The position numbers were made by a program, and so were the translations under genes. Shown piece after piece: positions 27,145 to 35,929 of a DNA stretch of 64,000 nt. Positions within the stretch are counted from its first letter, which is position 1. The number at the start of each line of letters is the position of its first letter. The DNA is from Mesobacillus jeotgali (GTDB lineage Bacteria; Bacillota; Bacilli; Bacillales; Cytobacillaceae): contig NZ_CP109811.1 of NCBI RefSeq assembly GCF_014856545.2, forward strand, positions 1,110,001-1,174,000. The letters run 5' to 3'. The notes beneath the pieces were generated by a model. That model did not search any database. It was not told the origin of the DNA and saw only the letters and a list, made by a program, of their open reading frames with translations.

Positions 27145-28608
27145 GTGGAAAATAAACTAAAAAAAGGTGACTGGAAGTTTTTCCTTATATGTCTTGCTCT
27201 TGGAATCCTGGCTGAAAGGTCTTTCTTACATGGGAAAATTGGCTTGTCCTATCCTGTATTTATAACTGTATTTTATGGTGTATTTTTCTGGAGATACCGG
27301 TCCTACTCTTTTACAAATAAAAAGCTTGGACTTTTAATAATTGCTTCAATATGGCTCCTATCAGCCAGCTTTTTTCTCCATTCAAATATGATTTTATATG
27401 TATTGAACATCCTGGTGATACCAGTCATGATTCTCATACAACTTGTACTTGTTACTTATCCGCTTGCTAATCAATGGCACAGGTGGCCGTTTCTCAAAAA
27501 GCTCGTTTTGACAGTAGGAGCTGCCATTGCCTATGTGTATAGATTTTTGATCCATGGCATTAAGTTTTCTGTGAGAGGGCTTGAAGAGAGCAAGAGTGCA
27601 ACAATCCGAAAAGTATTGATTGGCGTGGCTATTTCCTTGCCGTTACTGTTTGTGATTGTCAACCTGCTCGTCTCTGCCGACCAACAGTTTGGCAACCTTA
27701 TAGGCGCATTCCCACGCTGGCTTCTCGGGCTGAAGATAGAGGAGGAGGTGTTGCGGACAATCGCAATCTCCATTTACACACTGGGTATTTTTGGATTATT
27801 GCAGGTGTTAAGGGCTAAGCAGCAGCTGCCTGCTGAAATTCCGAAGCAGAAAGACAAGATGGCCTGGGATATTGTGATCAGCCTGACAGTGCTCACTTTA
27901 TTGAATATCGTTTACTTTCTTTTCGTAGTTGTACAATTCCAGTATTTTTTCAGTGAAACCTTGAAAGAAGGCTATACGTATGCCGAATTTGCGCGCAGAG
28001 GATTCTTTGAGCTTCTTTTTGTGACTATGTTGAATTTGTTGATCATTTCTACTATTGTTTCGTACGTTGATAAAGCTTCCAGGTTTATGACGCTGGCTAT
28101 TCGTGCACTTCTTTCCTTGCTCGTTATATTCAGCGGAGTGATGCTGTATTCAGCTTTTATACGCCTGTTCATGTATGAAGAGGCTTATGGGTTTACCTTT
28201 GCCAGGGTTCTGGCTCATTCTTTCATGATCTTCCTGCTAGTGGTGTTATGCTATTCCTTCATGAGAATATGGATGGATCGGCTCTCGCTTGTACGCTTTT
28301 ATATCTTATCCGCCATCATTTTTTACACATTGGTCAATACGGTCCAGCTTGACACTTTCGTCGTTGAGCGCAATATCGAGCGTTATTCAGAAACCGGAAA
28401 AATAGATATTTACTATCTAAACTCACTGTCTTATGAAGGAGTGGAGGGATTGGTGGAGCTATATAAGCTTAATCCAGACCACCCGGGTCTGTCAGACTTG
28501 TTGCTGCAGAGGAGGCAGGAATTCCTAGATTCAGAAGAAAGCTGGAATACGATAAATATGTCCAGAAGAAGCGCTGAAAAAGCGTTAATGGATCTGGAGA
28601 TGCAGTAA
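27145..28608 (+). CDS. DUF4173 membrane protein
   Basis: 487 residues with about eleven to twelve transmembrane helices. The segment FQYFFSETLKEGYTYAEFARRGFFEL (about 270-295) is the DUF4173 hallmark, given here only to mark its position; key residues are the Tyr/Glu/Arg pattern of YAEFARRG. A soluble C-terminal tail of about 90 residues follows (TGKIDIYYLNSLS). GTG at 27145 is 9 nt from GGAG; GTG at 27139 is too close. Function unknown. The shared operator suggests control by the upstream PadR protein. Confidence 0.72.
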   Translation: MENKLKKGDWKFFLICLALGILAERSFLHGKIGLSYPVFITVFYGVFFWRYRSYSFTNKKLGLLIIASIWLLSASFFLHSNMILYVLNILVIPVMILIQLVLVTYPLANQWHRWPFLKKLVLTVGAAIAYVYRFLIHGIKFSVRGLEESKSATIRKVLIGVAISLPLLFVIVNLLVSADQQFGNLIGAFPRWLLGLKIEEEVLRTIAISIYTLGIFGLLQVLRAKQQLPAEIPKQKDKMAWDIVISLTVLTLLNIVYFLFVVVQFQYFFSETLKEGYTYAEFARRGFFELLFVTMLNLLIISTIVSYVDKASRFMTLAIRALLSLLVIFSGVMLYSAFIRLFMYEEAYGFTFARVLAHSFMIFLLVVLCYSFMRIWMDRLSLVRFYILSAIIFYTLVNTVQLDTFVVERNIERYSETGKIDIYYLNSLSYEGVEGLVELYKLNPDHPGLSDLLLQRRQEFLDSEESWNTINMSRRSAEKALMDLEMQ

Positions 28609-28726
28609 CAATGAAAATATGGCGAAAATGAAAACAAAGACCGGCTTTGTTACCAGTTTTGTAACATATCGAAGTGAATAATGATGATAAAATAACCTTA
28701 AGCCAAATAAAGGGGAGCCATGTGAA

Positions 28727-29080
28727 ATGGAAGGGATATCTGAAATCATTAATCTCTTAAAAGGTATTGAGAGCTCGATTGACTCATTGAATAAAAGGAC
28801 CGAAAACATTGAAAAAAGACTCGACCGGCTCGAAAAAGTCGATAGCATTGAACATCGTGTTACATCAAACCAGATCGATATAACAGATATTAAAGACGCA
28901 CTTGAAAGAATGGAAGAAGCACAAAGTGCCAAAATCGAAAATATGTTAAAAGAATTGCTAAGCAAAGCAGAAATAAAAAACAATACAGAATTCAGCACAA
29001 TCCACAAACGCCTTGATTCCCATTTGTTAAAATTGGGAAGGGTCGAGGAAGAAATCCTGATGGTGCAGCAGGAAAAATAG
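28727..29080 (+). CDS. Coiled-coil hypothetical protein
   Basis: 117 residues, almost entirely charged heptads (IESSIDSLNKRTENIEKRLD, HRVTSNQIDITDIKDALERM), so a long coiled coil with no enzymatic motif. It has a good ribosome site (AAGGGGAGCC) and its own terminator. No membrane segment. A structural or partner-binding role is possible; I do not recognise a family. Confidence 0.75.
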   Translation: MEGISEIINLLKGIESSIDSLNKRTENIEKRLDRLEKVDSIEHRVTSNQIDITDIKDALERMEEAQSAKIENMLKELLSKAEIKNNTEFSTIHKRLDSHLLKLGRVEEEILMVQQEK

Positions 29081-29087
29081 TAGACAG

Positions 29088-29118
29088 GGAGATTGCGATA
29101 TCGCAGTCTCTTTTTTTA
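29088..29118 (+). terminator. Terminator of the coiled-coil gene
   Basis: GAGATTGCGA and TCGCAGTCTC form a 10-bp stem followed by TTTTTTT. Confidence 0.82.
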
Positions 29119-29327
29119 TAAAATGTATCCACAAAACTTTCATAAACTCGCAATTCCTTTATTTATCAGGGTCTGGCGGCTTTTTTAACTCATTATGTTC
29201 AGTCGTTCACAAAAAGTTGCACTTTGCGGGACTGAGACAAAGTATTCGGGAGTTATGATTAATGTGTAATCATACATTGCCTTTATTAGGCAGATTAATA
29301 GTATATATTTTACTTGAGGTGATTCTT

Positions 29328-31124
29328 TTGAAATACGATTTAGTCCTTCTCCATGCTCCCAGTGTTTATGATTTCAGGAAAAATGCGCTGCTGGCAGGGC
29401 CCATCAGTGACGTCGTTCCGTCCTCTCCGGTGTTTGAAATGTATCCTATTGGCCTGACGAGCATTGCGGAATATTTAGAACGCCAAGGTCTGCGCGTGAA
29501 AATCATCAACATCGCCAATCGAATGCTGATGGATGAAAATTTTGATGTCGAAAAGAAATTAAAAAAGATTAGGACACGGGCTTTTGGGATTGACCTTCAC
29601 TGGCTGCCGCATGCTCATGGAAGTATTGAACTGGCGAAAATTGTGAAAAATCTTCATCCCGAAACTCCTTTGATCTTTGGCGGTTTATCTGCAACCTATT
29701 ACCATAAAGAATTAATAGAGTATCCATTCATTGACTTTGTCATGCGGGGCGATTCAACTGAAAAATTAATGCTCCTTTTGATCAACCATTTGAAAAATGG
29801 AACCCATCATCTGGGCGGGATTCCAAACCTTACTTGGAAGGATGGAGACACTCCAGTATACAACCCGTTAAGCCATGTTCCTGACAGCCTGGATGAATTT
29901 GATATTCCGGGATATCGATATACTATCAAGTCTGTCTTCAAGTATAAAAATTTCCTGGATCCACTCCCCTATAATGGATGGCTTCAATACCCTAATACGG
30001 CGATCCTCACGGCAAAAGGCTGCACCCAGGGCTGCTTAATTTGCGGGGGCTCAAAGCAATCATACAAGGATAATTGCAATCGTAAAATACTGGCAAAACG
30101 CTCACCTGCAAAGCTAATAGAGGACATTCTTTTTATTCAGCGCTTCAGCAGGGCCCCGATTTTCATCCTTCATGATATCCGCCAGGCGGGTAAGGAATAT
30201 GTAGATGAGTTTTTTGAGAGGCTCAGCAAGATCAACTTGAAAAATGAACTGGTATTTGAATTATTCCAATATGCGAACGAGGAATTCTTTGAAAAAATTG
30301 AGAAGGCTGTACCAAAGTACAGCATTGAATTGACATTGGAAACACATGATGAGAAAATCCGCCGTTACAACGGCAAATTTAATTGCACAAATGCAAAAGT
30401 GATTGAAACGCTGCAATCTGCATTGAAGCATAGCTGCAAGAAGATTGATATCTTTTTCATGGTTGGCATCCCGCATCAGGATTATCAAAGCGTCCTTGAT
30501 AATGTCGATTTTTGTGAGGAAATTCACAATGCATGTGGCGGGAATAAACGTCTATCATACTTTGTCGCTCCGCTGGCACCATTCCTTGACCCGGCAAGCC
30601 CGGCATTTGAAAATCCTGAAAAATATGGCTATAAGAAGTTTTGCCATACATTTGAAGACCATAGAAAAGCAATCACTCAGCCATCATGGAAATACATGCT
30701 CAGCTTTGAAACAGATTATATGACCAGGGATGAAATTGTGAGATCAACCTATGAATCTGCCAGAAGCCTTAATGCTTTTAAACTGAAGTACAACCTTATA
30801 GACAAAAAGACACATGATGAGGTGAATGAGAAAATCACCAGGTCGCTTGAATATATAGAAAAAATCGATGAAATCATTGCTCTCCCGGAACAGGAAAAAA
30901 ATCAGCAGTTAGCACTTCTTAGCAAGGAAATGGAAGAAGTGAACAAATACAGTATTTGCGGGAAGCATGAATTGAAATGGGAAGTGAAAAAGCATTATGC
31001 TGATATCTTCTCGCTGACTGCAATCGGAATCGAGCTTTTGGCAGAGGACATATGGATCAACGCAAAACAGAAATGGATTGCCTATAATAAAAGAGTTGGA
31101 GAAGCCTCTAAAAGCAGGACGTAA
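29328..31124 (+). CDS. B12-binding-domain radical SAM protein
   Basis: 598 residues. The start is TTG at 29328 after GAGGTGATTCT, giving (M)KYDLVLLHAPSVYDF; the longer frame lacks a ribosome site. Residues about 1-170 form a cobalamin-binding Rossmann-like domain (GIDLHWLPHAHGSIELA, PLIFGGLSATYYHKELI). The radical SAM cluster motif C-x3-C-x2-C follows in AKGCTQGCLICGGSKQ (about 228-243). The C-terminal about 200 residues are helical. It resembles the TIGR04190-type radical SAM group. The reaction is unknown; such enzymes often methylate unreactive carbons or phosphonates. It is a single-gene unit with no obvious substrate gene nearby. Confidence 0.82.
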   Translation: MKYDLVLLHAPSVYDFRKNALLAGPISDVVPSSPVFEMYPIGLTSIAEYLERQGLRVKIINIANRMLMDENFDVEKKLKKIRTRAFGIDLHWLPHAHGSIELAKIVKNLHPETPLIFGGLSATYYHKELIEYPFIDFVMRGDSTEKLMLLLINHLKNGTHHLGGIPNLTWKDGDTPVYNPLSHVPDSLDEFDIPGYRYTIKSVFKYKNFLDPLPYNGWLQYPNTAILTAKGCTQGCLICGGSKQSYKDNCNRKILAKRSPAKLIEDILFIQRFSRAPIFILHDIRQAGKEYVDEFFERLSKINLKNELVFELFQYANEEFFEKIEKAVPKYSIELTLETHDEKIRRYNGKFNCTNAKVIETLQSALKHSCKKIDIFFMVGIPHQDYQSVLDNVDFCEEIHNACGGNKRLSYFVAPLAPFLDPASPAFENPEKYGYKKFCHTFEDHRKAITQPSWKYMLSFETDYMTRDEIVRSTYESARSLNAFKLKYNLIDKKTHDEVNEKITRSLEYIEKIDEIIALPEQEKNQQLALLSKEMEEVNKYSICGKHELKWEVKKHYADIFSLTAIGIELLAEDIWINAKQKWIAYNKRVGEASKSRT

Positions 31125-31130
31125 ATTTTA

Positions 31131-31169
31131 GAAAGAGCCCCTCAGGACATTATTCTGAGGGGCTCTTTG
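31131..31169 (+). terminator. Terminator of the radical SAM gene
   Basis: AAAGAGCCCCTCAG and CTGAGGGGCTCTTT form a perfect 14-bp stem. Confidence 0.85.
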
Positions 31170-31281
31170 GCATATTAATTACATAAGTGGTTCATGAAGA
31201 TTAATCTTAAAAATGTTTAAACTGGAAGCAAACGTGAAAAGGTAAAGGAAAATATATTTAACTAGTAAAGCGGGTGGAGAA

Positions 31282-32238
31282 ATGTCATCAATGATTGAAT
31301 TTTTTAAAAGAGGAAATAAATCTTCCGGAATTGCTGCGCTTGGGAATACCTTCCTGGCAATCATCAAAGGGGTTGCAGCTGGAATTAGCGGAAGTGGTAC
31401 GATGCTCGCGACGACACTACATTCGGTTGCGGATGCATTGAATCAATTCTTTGTTTTCATCGGCAGTGCAATCTCGGAAAAAGAAGCGACAAAGCGATTT
31501 CCGACCGGGTTCGGCAGGGTCGTAAACCTGTTCGTTCTCGTGGCAGTCATCATCATTTCGATCATGGCATATGAAACAGTCATCAAAGGATGGGAGTTAA
31601 TTCAGCATCCGAAGGCTTCTTCCAATTTGTGGCTTAATGTCATGATCATGACAATTGCGGTACTTGTTGATGGATTAATCCTGATTAAAGCGATGAAGGA
31701 AATTGCCCACGAGACAAGAAGTGAAGCAAAGGGATTTGGAATTGTTGGAAACGCGTTTAAGAATGTCAGCCTGGCAGCACCGCCGACAAGACTGGTGTTC
31801 TATGAGGATTTGATTGCAACATTTGGTGCGCTGTTAGCACTGTTTTCGATTGTCATGGCGCATGTTACAGGGTTTTATTTGCTTGACGGAATTGGAACAT
31901 TGCTGATTGGCATCCTGCTAATCGGGATTGCTTTGAAGATTGGCTATGAGAACACCGTAGGCCTAATTGGAGTTTCTGCACCTAAGGTGGTTGAGGACCG
32001 TATAGCCAATCTTATCCTGTCAGATCCAGATGTCATTGACATCAATACATTAAGGATTGTCCAGGAGGGCAGACAGTACCATGTCGAGAGCTATCTGGAG
32101 CTGCGCAAAGGGCTGACACTGGCTGACGCAGATGATATCAAGTTCAGGGTCAGGGATAGCGTCCTTAAGGATCCGGACGTAGATGATGTTATTATGGGAA
32201 TCATCGAAGCAGATGACGTCCAAACCTGGAAAGTGTAA
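31282..32238 (+). CDS. Cation diffusion facilitator (YdbO-like)
   Basis: 318 residues. TM2 carries LATTLHSVADALNQ with H-x3-D; the TM5 equivalent is FYEDLIATFGALLA with E-D-x3 in place of the usual His/Asp pair, as in the YdbO/FieF-like subgroup that may prefer manganese, iron or magnesium. A C-terminal ferredoxin-like domain (DVIDINTLRIVQEGRQYHVE) is present, and there is no His-rich region. The paralogue at 19.9 kb is Zn-type, so the two pumps likely have different metals. The exact substrate is uncertain. Confidence 0.8.
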   Translation: MSSMIEFFKRGNKSSGIAALGNTFLAIIKGVAAGISGSGTMLATTLHSVADALNQFFVFIGSAISEKEATKRFPTGFGRVVNLFVLVAVIIISIMAYETVIKGWELIQHPKASSNLWLNVMIMTIAVLVDGLILIKAMKEIAHETRSEAKGFGIVGNAFKNVSLAAPPTRLVFYEDLIATFGALLALFSIVMAHVTGFYLLDGIGTLLIGILLIGIALKIGYENTVGLIGVSAPKVVEDRIANLILSDPDVIDINTLRIVQEGRQYHVESYLELRKGLTLADADDIKFRVRDSVLKDPDVDDVIMGIIEADDVQTWKV

Positions 32239-32250
32239 AATAAGGTCACA

Positions 32251-32286
32251 AAAAACCCAGGCAGGGAGGACCTGCCTGGGTTTTGG
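32251..32286. terminator. Bidirectional terminator between the CDF and CNNM genes
   Basis: ACCCAGGCAGG and CCTGCCTGGGT form an 11-bp stem with a short loop, flanked by A- and T-runs. Confidence 0.85.
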
Positions 32287-32310
32287 CTATTGAAAGTAAC
32301 TGCTTGATCG

Positions 32311-33660
32311 TTATGAAACAACTTCGGTTTTATTCATAAAAAAACCTTCAGCTGGCTTTTCGATTTCGGGTTGTTTCGTTACTTCAATATATTTAATGTG
32401 GTGCTCTTCCATTTCAGTGATTTTGAAAAAGTATGAACCAAAGCTGACAACGTCGCCCTGCTTGACTTCATAATTTTCGGTGAGCATCCAGCCGCCGATT
32501 GTATCGACATCTTCATCGTTGATATCAAGCGCGAGCAGTTCATTTACATCGCTGACAAGTAGTTTGGCATCGATGATATAATGACTTTCTTTGACTTTGC
32601 GAATCATTGGCACTTCATCCATATCGAACTCATCGCGAATTTCTCCGACAATTTCTTCAAGGATATCTTCTACTGTTACGAGCCCGGAAGTTCCTCCATA
32701 TTCATCCATCAAAATCGCCATGTGTATACGCTCTTTTTGCATCTTGACGAGCAGGTCGTGAATCGGGATGCTGTCAATGACCCGGATGATAGGCCGAATA
32801 TATGAATCTATTTCTTTTTTGCCCCGGCCCTGGTCATGGATCAGATCAGTCATGACTTCCTTGATATTGACGAGACCGACAATATGGTCCTTGTCTCCGT
32901 CGATGACAGGATAACGGGTGAATTTCTCTTCTTTCACAATCTGGAGAAAGTTCTCCAAAGTATCCTCGATTGACAACGAAATGATTTCCGTCCGGGGCAC
33001 CATGATTTCCTTGGCGATCCGATTGTCAAATTCAAAGATTTTATTTACATACTTAAACTCTGACTGGTTGATTTCACCACTTTTAAAGCTTTCAGAAAGT
33101 ATAATGCGAAGTTCTTCCTCAGAATGAGCCAAATCATTTTCAGAGGCAGGCTTAAGACCGACAAGGCCAACAGCAAGACGGGCGGATCCGTTCAATAACC
33201 AGATGAATGGGTACATGATCTTGTAGAATAAGATCAGCGGGCCGGCTGTATTAAGCGAAACCCATTCTGCTTTTTGAATAGCTAATGTCTTAGGGGCCAG
33301 TTCCCCGACTACGACATGCAGGAATGTGATGGTCGCAAATGCAATCCCCACCGAAAAGACATGTCCGACGGATTCAGAAATAGCCAGGCTGGTGAATAAC
33401 GGTTTTAGCAAATCGGCTATTGCCGGCTCTCCAAGCCAGCCGATTCCCAGAGCAGTGATCGTTATGCCCAGCTGGCAGGCAGAAAGATACTCATCCAGGT
33501 TGGAAATGACTTTTTTTGCGAGCACAGCTTTTCTGCTGCCTTCCTCTATTAGTTGGTCGATTCTGGAACTTCTCACTTTAACAATCGCAAATTCTGATAC
33601 GACAAAAAATGCCGTTAAAGCAATTAAAATGGCTATCCAAACCAAGTTAAATATGTCCAA
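32311..33660 (-). CDS. mpfA: CNNM/CorC-type membrane transporter (MpfA/YhdP-like)
   Basis: 449 residues. An N-terminal DUF21/CNNM membrane domain (about 1-190; ACQLGITITALGIGWLGEPA and HVVVGELAPKTLAIQKAE are hallmarks) is followed by a CBS pair (MVPRTEIISLSIEDTLENFL; MAILMDEYGGTSGLVTVEDI) and a C-terminal CorC domain (NELLALDINDEDVDTIGGWM). In B. subtilis the homologue exports magnesium. The start is TTG at the complement of 33660 with AAGGGA upstream. The 240-nt leader is highly structured, and a hairpin sequesters the ribosome site, so translation is probably regulated. Confidence 0.82.
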   Translation of the reverse strand: MDIFNLVWIAILIALTAFFVVSEFAIVKVRSSRIDQLIEEGSRKAVLAKKVISNLDEYLSACQLGITITALGIGWLGEPAIADLLKPLFTSLAISESVGHVFSVGIAFATITFLHVVVGELAPKTLAIQKAEWVSLNTAGPLILFYKIMYPFIWLLNGSARLAVGLVGLKPASENDLAHSEEELRIILSESFKSGEINQSEFKYVNKIFEFDNRIAKEIMVPRTEIISLSIEDTLENFLQIVKEEKFTRYPVIDGDKDHIVGLVNIKEVMTDLIHDQGRGKKEIDSYIRPIIRVIDSIPIHDLLVKMQKERIHMAILMDEYGGTSGLVTVEDILEEIVGEIRDEFDMDEVPMIRKVKESHYIIDAKLLVSDVNELLALDINDEDVDTIGGWMLTENYEVKQGDVVSFGSYFFKITEMEEHHIKYIEVTKQPEIEKPAEGFFMNKTEVVS

Positions 33661-33668
33661 ATAAGTTC

Positions 33669-33695
33669 CCTTAGCCCGCGGGTCTGCGGGTAAGG
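33669..33695 (-). promoter_or_regulatory. Hairpin sequestering the mpfA ribosome site
   Basis: On the minus strand CCTTA-CCCGC pairs with GCGGG-C-TAAGG (10 bp, one bulged C, 6-nt loop). The 3' arm includes the first bases of the AAGGGA ribosome site 8-10 nt before the TTG start. It could act as the expression platform for the RNA just upstream. Confidence 0.6.
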
Positions 33696-33744
33696 AGTCA
33701 CCTCCCAGTAAACTGAAAATTAAACCTGAATCTTGCAGGCTTCA

Positions 33745-33866
33745 TATAAATTTAAATCATCAAGAAAAATTTTAACGGCCCGTTCCGTGCGGCTGGTTCA
33801 GCCAGGGCCAACATCCTGTTATGCTGTTCCTTCCGCGTTTACAGCTGTTAAATTCTTGATACGATA
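33745..33866 (-). ncRNA. Cloverleaf-like four-way-junction leader RNA upstream of mpfA
   Basis: On the minus strand, a 14-bp closing stem (847-860 with 759-776, one 4-nt bulge; coordinates +33000) encloses three arms. These are 823-827/841-845 (GCTGT/ACAGC), 810-813/817-820 (AACA/TGTT), and 777-781/805-809 (GGCCC/GGGCC) extended by 791-795/799-803 (GGCTG/CAGCC). Linkers at the junction are only 0-2 nt. A strong -10 (TATAAT, complement of 33908-33913) lies just upstream. It does not match the M-box, yybP-ykoY or NiCo consensus as I know them. Confidence 0.55.
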
Positions 33867-33880
33867 GATTGCCCCATCAT
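33848..33880 (-). CDS. Possible 10-residue leader peptide of mpfA
   Basis: ATGATG after GCTGAGGTGGT starts a frame reading MMGQSIVSRI then TAA. Its stop codon overlaps the 5' arm of the closing stem of the leader RNA, so translating ribosomes would disturb that stem. Small size makes this tentative, but the ribosome site and position are good. Confidence 0.35.
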   Translation of the reverse strand: MMGQSIVSRI

Positions 33881-34158
33881 ACCACCTCAGCTTTATCATT
33901 TAAATTTTATTATACCATATCGAGAATAATTAAGGGGAACATTAATACGGTTTGATATCAATGTATGAAACGGACACATAAAGTATGAAGTTTATGTTCA
34001 ATTATATTAGAAAATTCAGTTTTTAACAAATTAGTGATTTTTATGGTTGTCAGAAAAATTTCCCAATGTAAATATTTTCCCTTTTATGTGTGATTTAACA
34101 GTTAGAAATTGAAATAAATTTAAATATTCAGTAAAATTTTATGAAAGGGAGGCTGACT

Positions 34159-35226
34159 ATGAGTATTCTTTTATCCAGTTTGGAAAAGAAGTTACATAAA
34201 GTCGAAAAGACAGAGGGGAAAATTTGGATAGAGCCGGCAATGGATTTTATTTGTAAAAGAACTCCGGATGGTCTGATTAAATATGTTTCTCCATCTGTTT
34301 ATCACATGCTAGGTTATGAGCAATCTGAATTACTTGGAAAATTGTACACTTTATTTGTCCATGCAGAAGATTATAAAAGAATCTTGAATGCTGACATGCC
34401 TGAAGTTGAGGAAGTATGCAGTTTGACTTACCGTATTAAGCGTAAAGACGGAGTATATATCTGGGTGAATTCACAAATCACGGTTGTACGGCATCCCGAA
34501 ACAAATGAACCATTAGAACTGCTTTCAGTGACATGTGATGTTTCTGCAAAAATCAAAACAGAGCACTTCATCCTTGAGTATGAGAAATTGAATGTTGTTG
34601 GACAGCTTGCAGCAGGTATTGCACATGAAATCAAGAACCCTTTGACAAGCCTGAAGGGTTTCATCCAGCTCATGAAGGCTGGACAAGAATTGAACCACAA
34701 CTATTTAGCGATTATGGAAGAGGAAATAAAGCGGATGGAGGCTGTTTCAAAAGAACTGATGCTTATGGCAAAGCCGCATAAATCTGACTTTAAGTCCTTT
34801 GATATGAACGAATTGGTTGACCATGCTATTACGCTTCTAATGGCTGAAGCAGCAAAGAAGTGCGTTGAAATAACCAAGCAGTCTACACTTGAAGATGGAG
34901 TGCTTTTTTGTGATGGGAATAAAATCAAGCAGGTTCTGATTAATTTGCTGATGAACGCGATTGATGCAATGGAGCTGCCAGGCGAGATCACGATTGCGGT
35001 TTCTAGATCAGAAGAGGAATTGACCATTTCCATCACTGATACTGGTAAAGGAATCCCTGCAGAGGATCTGGACAAGATCGGCAAGCCTTTTTTTACGACA
35101 AAGGCGAATGGGAACGGACTGGGATTAATGATCTGCTATAAAATCATCGAAGAACATCATGGCAAAATCAATGTAGAGTCAAGCTGTAACGGAACAACAT
35201 TCACCATCAAGCTGCCGATCCACTGA
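34159..35226 (+). CDS. PAS-domain sensor histidine kinase (sporulation-kinase type)
   Basis: 355 residues, starting at the ATG after AAAGGGAGGCTGACT. A single PAS domain (about 25-135; KRTPDGLIKYVSPSVYHMLGYE) precedes the HisKA dimer with the phosphorylated His in GIAHEIKNPLTSLKGF (about 155-170) and an HATPase domain with N box (LLMNAIDAM), G1 (DTGKGIP) and G2 (GNGLGL). No membrane segment. The arrangement resembles Bacillus KinA/KinE-type cytosolic kinases that feed the Spo0 phosphorelay. No response regulator is adjacent, so it is an orphan kinase. Confidence 0.85.
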   Translation: MSILLSSLEKKLHKVEKTEGKIWIEPAMDFICKRTPDGLIKYVSPSVYHMLGYEQSELLGKLYTLFVHAEDYKRILNADMPEVEEVCSLTYRIKRKDGVYIWVNSQITVVRHPETNEPLELLSVTCDVSAKIKTEHFILEYEKLNVVGQLAAGIAHEIKNPLTSLKGFIQLMKAGQELNHNYLAIMEEEIKRMEAVSKELMLMAKPHKSDFKSFDMNELVDHAITLLMAEAAKKCVEITKQSTLEDGVLFCDGNKIKQVLINLLMNAIDAMELPGEITIAVSRSEEELTISITDTGKGIPAEDLDKIGKPFFTTKANGNGLGLMICYKIIEEHHGKINVESSCNGTTFTIKLPIH

Positions 35227-35244
35227 CTTTCTTAAAAGTGATAT

Positions 35245-35805
35245 TCAAGTATGAATAGTATGTCTTCTATGCCACTCTCTTGAAAGGAGGCCGTAAACAA
35301 CCAAATCATGAAAGCTTCCATTTAAATATTCTCCATCACGTATGACACCCTCCTCGATAAAGCCAAGCTTACTGGGAATTGCCTTGCTTGCATGATTGTC
35401 CTTTCCGCACCGGATCTCAATGCGGTTAAGTCCAAGCTCATAAAAAGCATGGTTTATTACTGCTTTCACCGATCTGACCGTAATGCCTCTTCCTTGCAGT
35501 TTCTCAGAAAGGTAATAGCCGATGCTGGCCTGCGAGTTAATCCAGTCAATACCATGCAGACTGATACTGCCTGCAAGGACTCCTCTGTATCGGATGCCAA
35601 AATGAGTGCTGCTTCCTTCCTGATGGTTTTTCTGCCACAATTGTATGACTGAAAAAAATTGCCCTGGTGATTGAATGCCGTCAATCCAGGGAAGCCATTT
35701 CCGCAAAAAACGGCGGTTAGAATCCACAAGCCAGAACAACTCTCCAGCTTCACGCGGGTCAAATAAACGAAGCTCAAGTTCAGAATCCACTTTTAAAACT
35801 GACAT
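35245..35805 (-). CDS. GNAT acetyltransferase (RimJ/RimL-like)
   Basis: 186 residues; the start is the ATG after GGAGGATTTT. The RimJ/RimL hallmarks are present: LELRLFDPREAGELFWLVD, LRKWLPWID, a GSISLHGIDWINSQASIGYYL core, and the acetyl-CoA loop LSEKLQGRGITVRSVKAVI. Such enzymes acetylate protein N-termini, ribosomal proteins or small amines. The specific substrate is not readable. Monocistronic. Confidence 0.82.
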   Translation of the reverse strand: MSVLKVDSELELRLFDPREAGELFWLVDSNRRFLRKWLPWIDGIQSPGQFFSVIQLWQKNHQEGSSTHFGIRYRGVLAGSISLHGIDWINSQASIGYYLSEKLQGRGITVRSVKAVINHAFYELGLNRIEIRCGKDNHASKAIPSKLGFIEEGVIRDGEYLNGSFHDLVVYGLLSREWHRRHTIHT

Positions 35806-35929
35806 AAAATCCTCCTGAAACTTTATTCTGATGGCATTATTGTCCAATCAACCCGCCATGGTTTAATTCGGCCAAAAGAGGGAATAAAGCTTTACATTGT
35901 TTTTTTATATTTTTTTTGGGAGGAAGACT

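Noticed and set aside
33661..33913. M-box, yybP-ykoY or NiCo riboswitch before mpfA
   Set aside because: Arm sizes and conserved junction bases of these classes do not match; reported instead as an unclassified leader.
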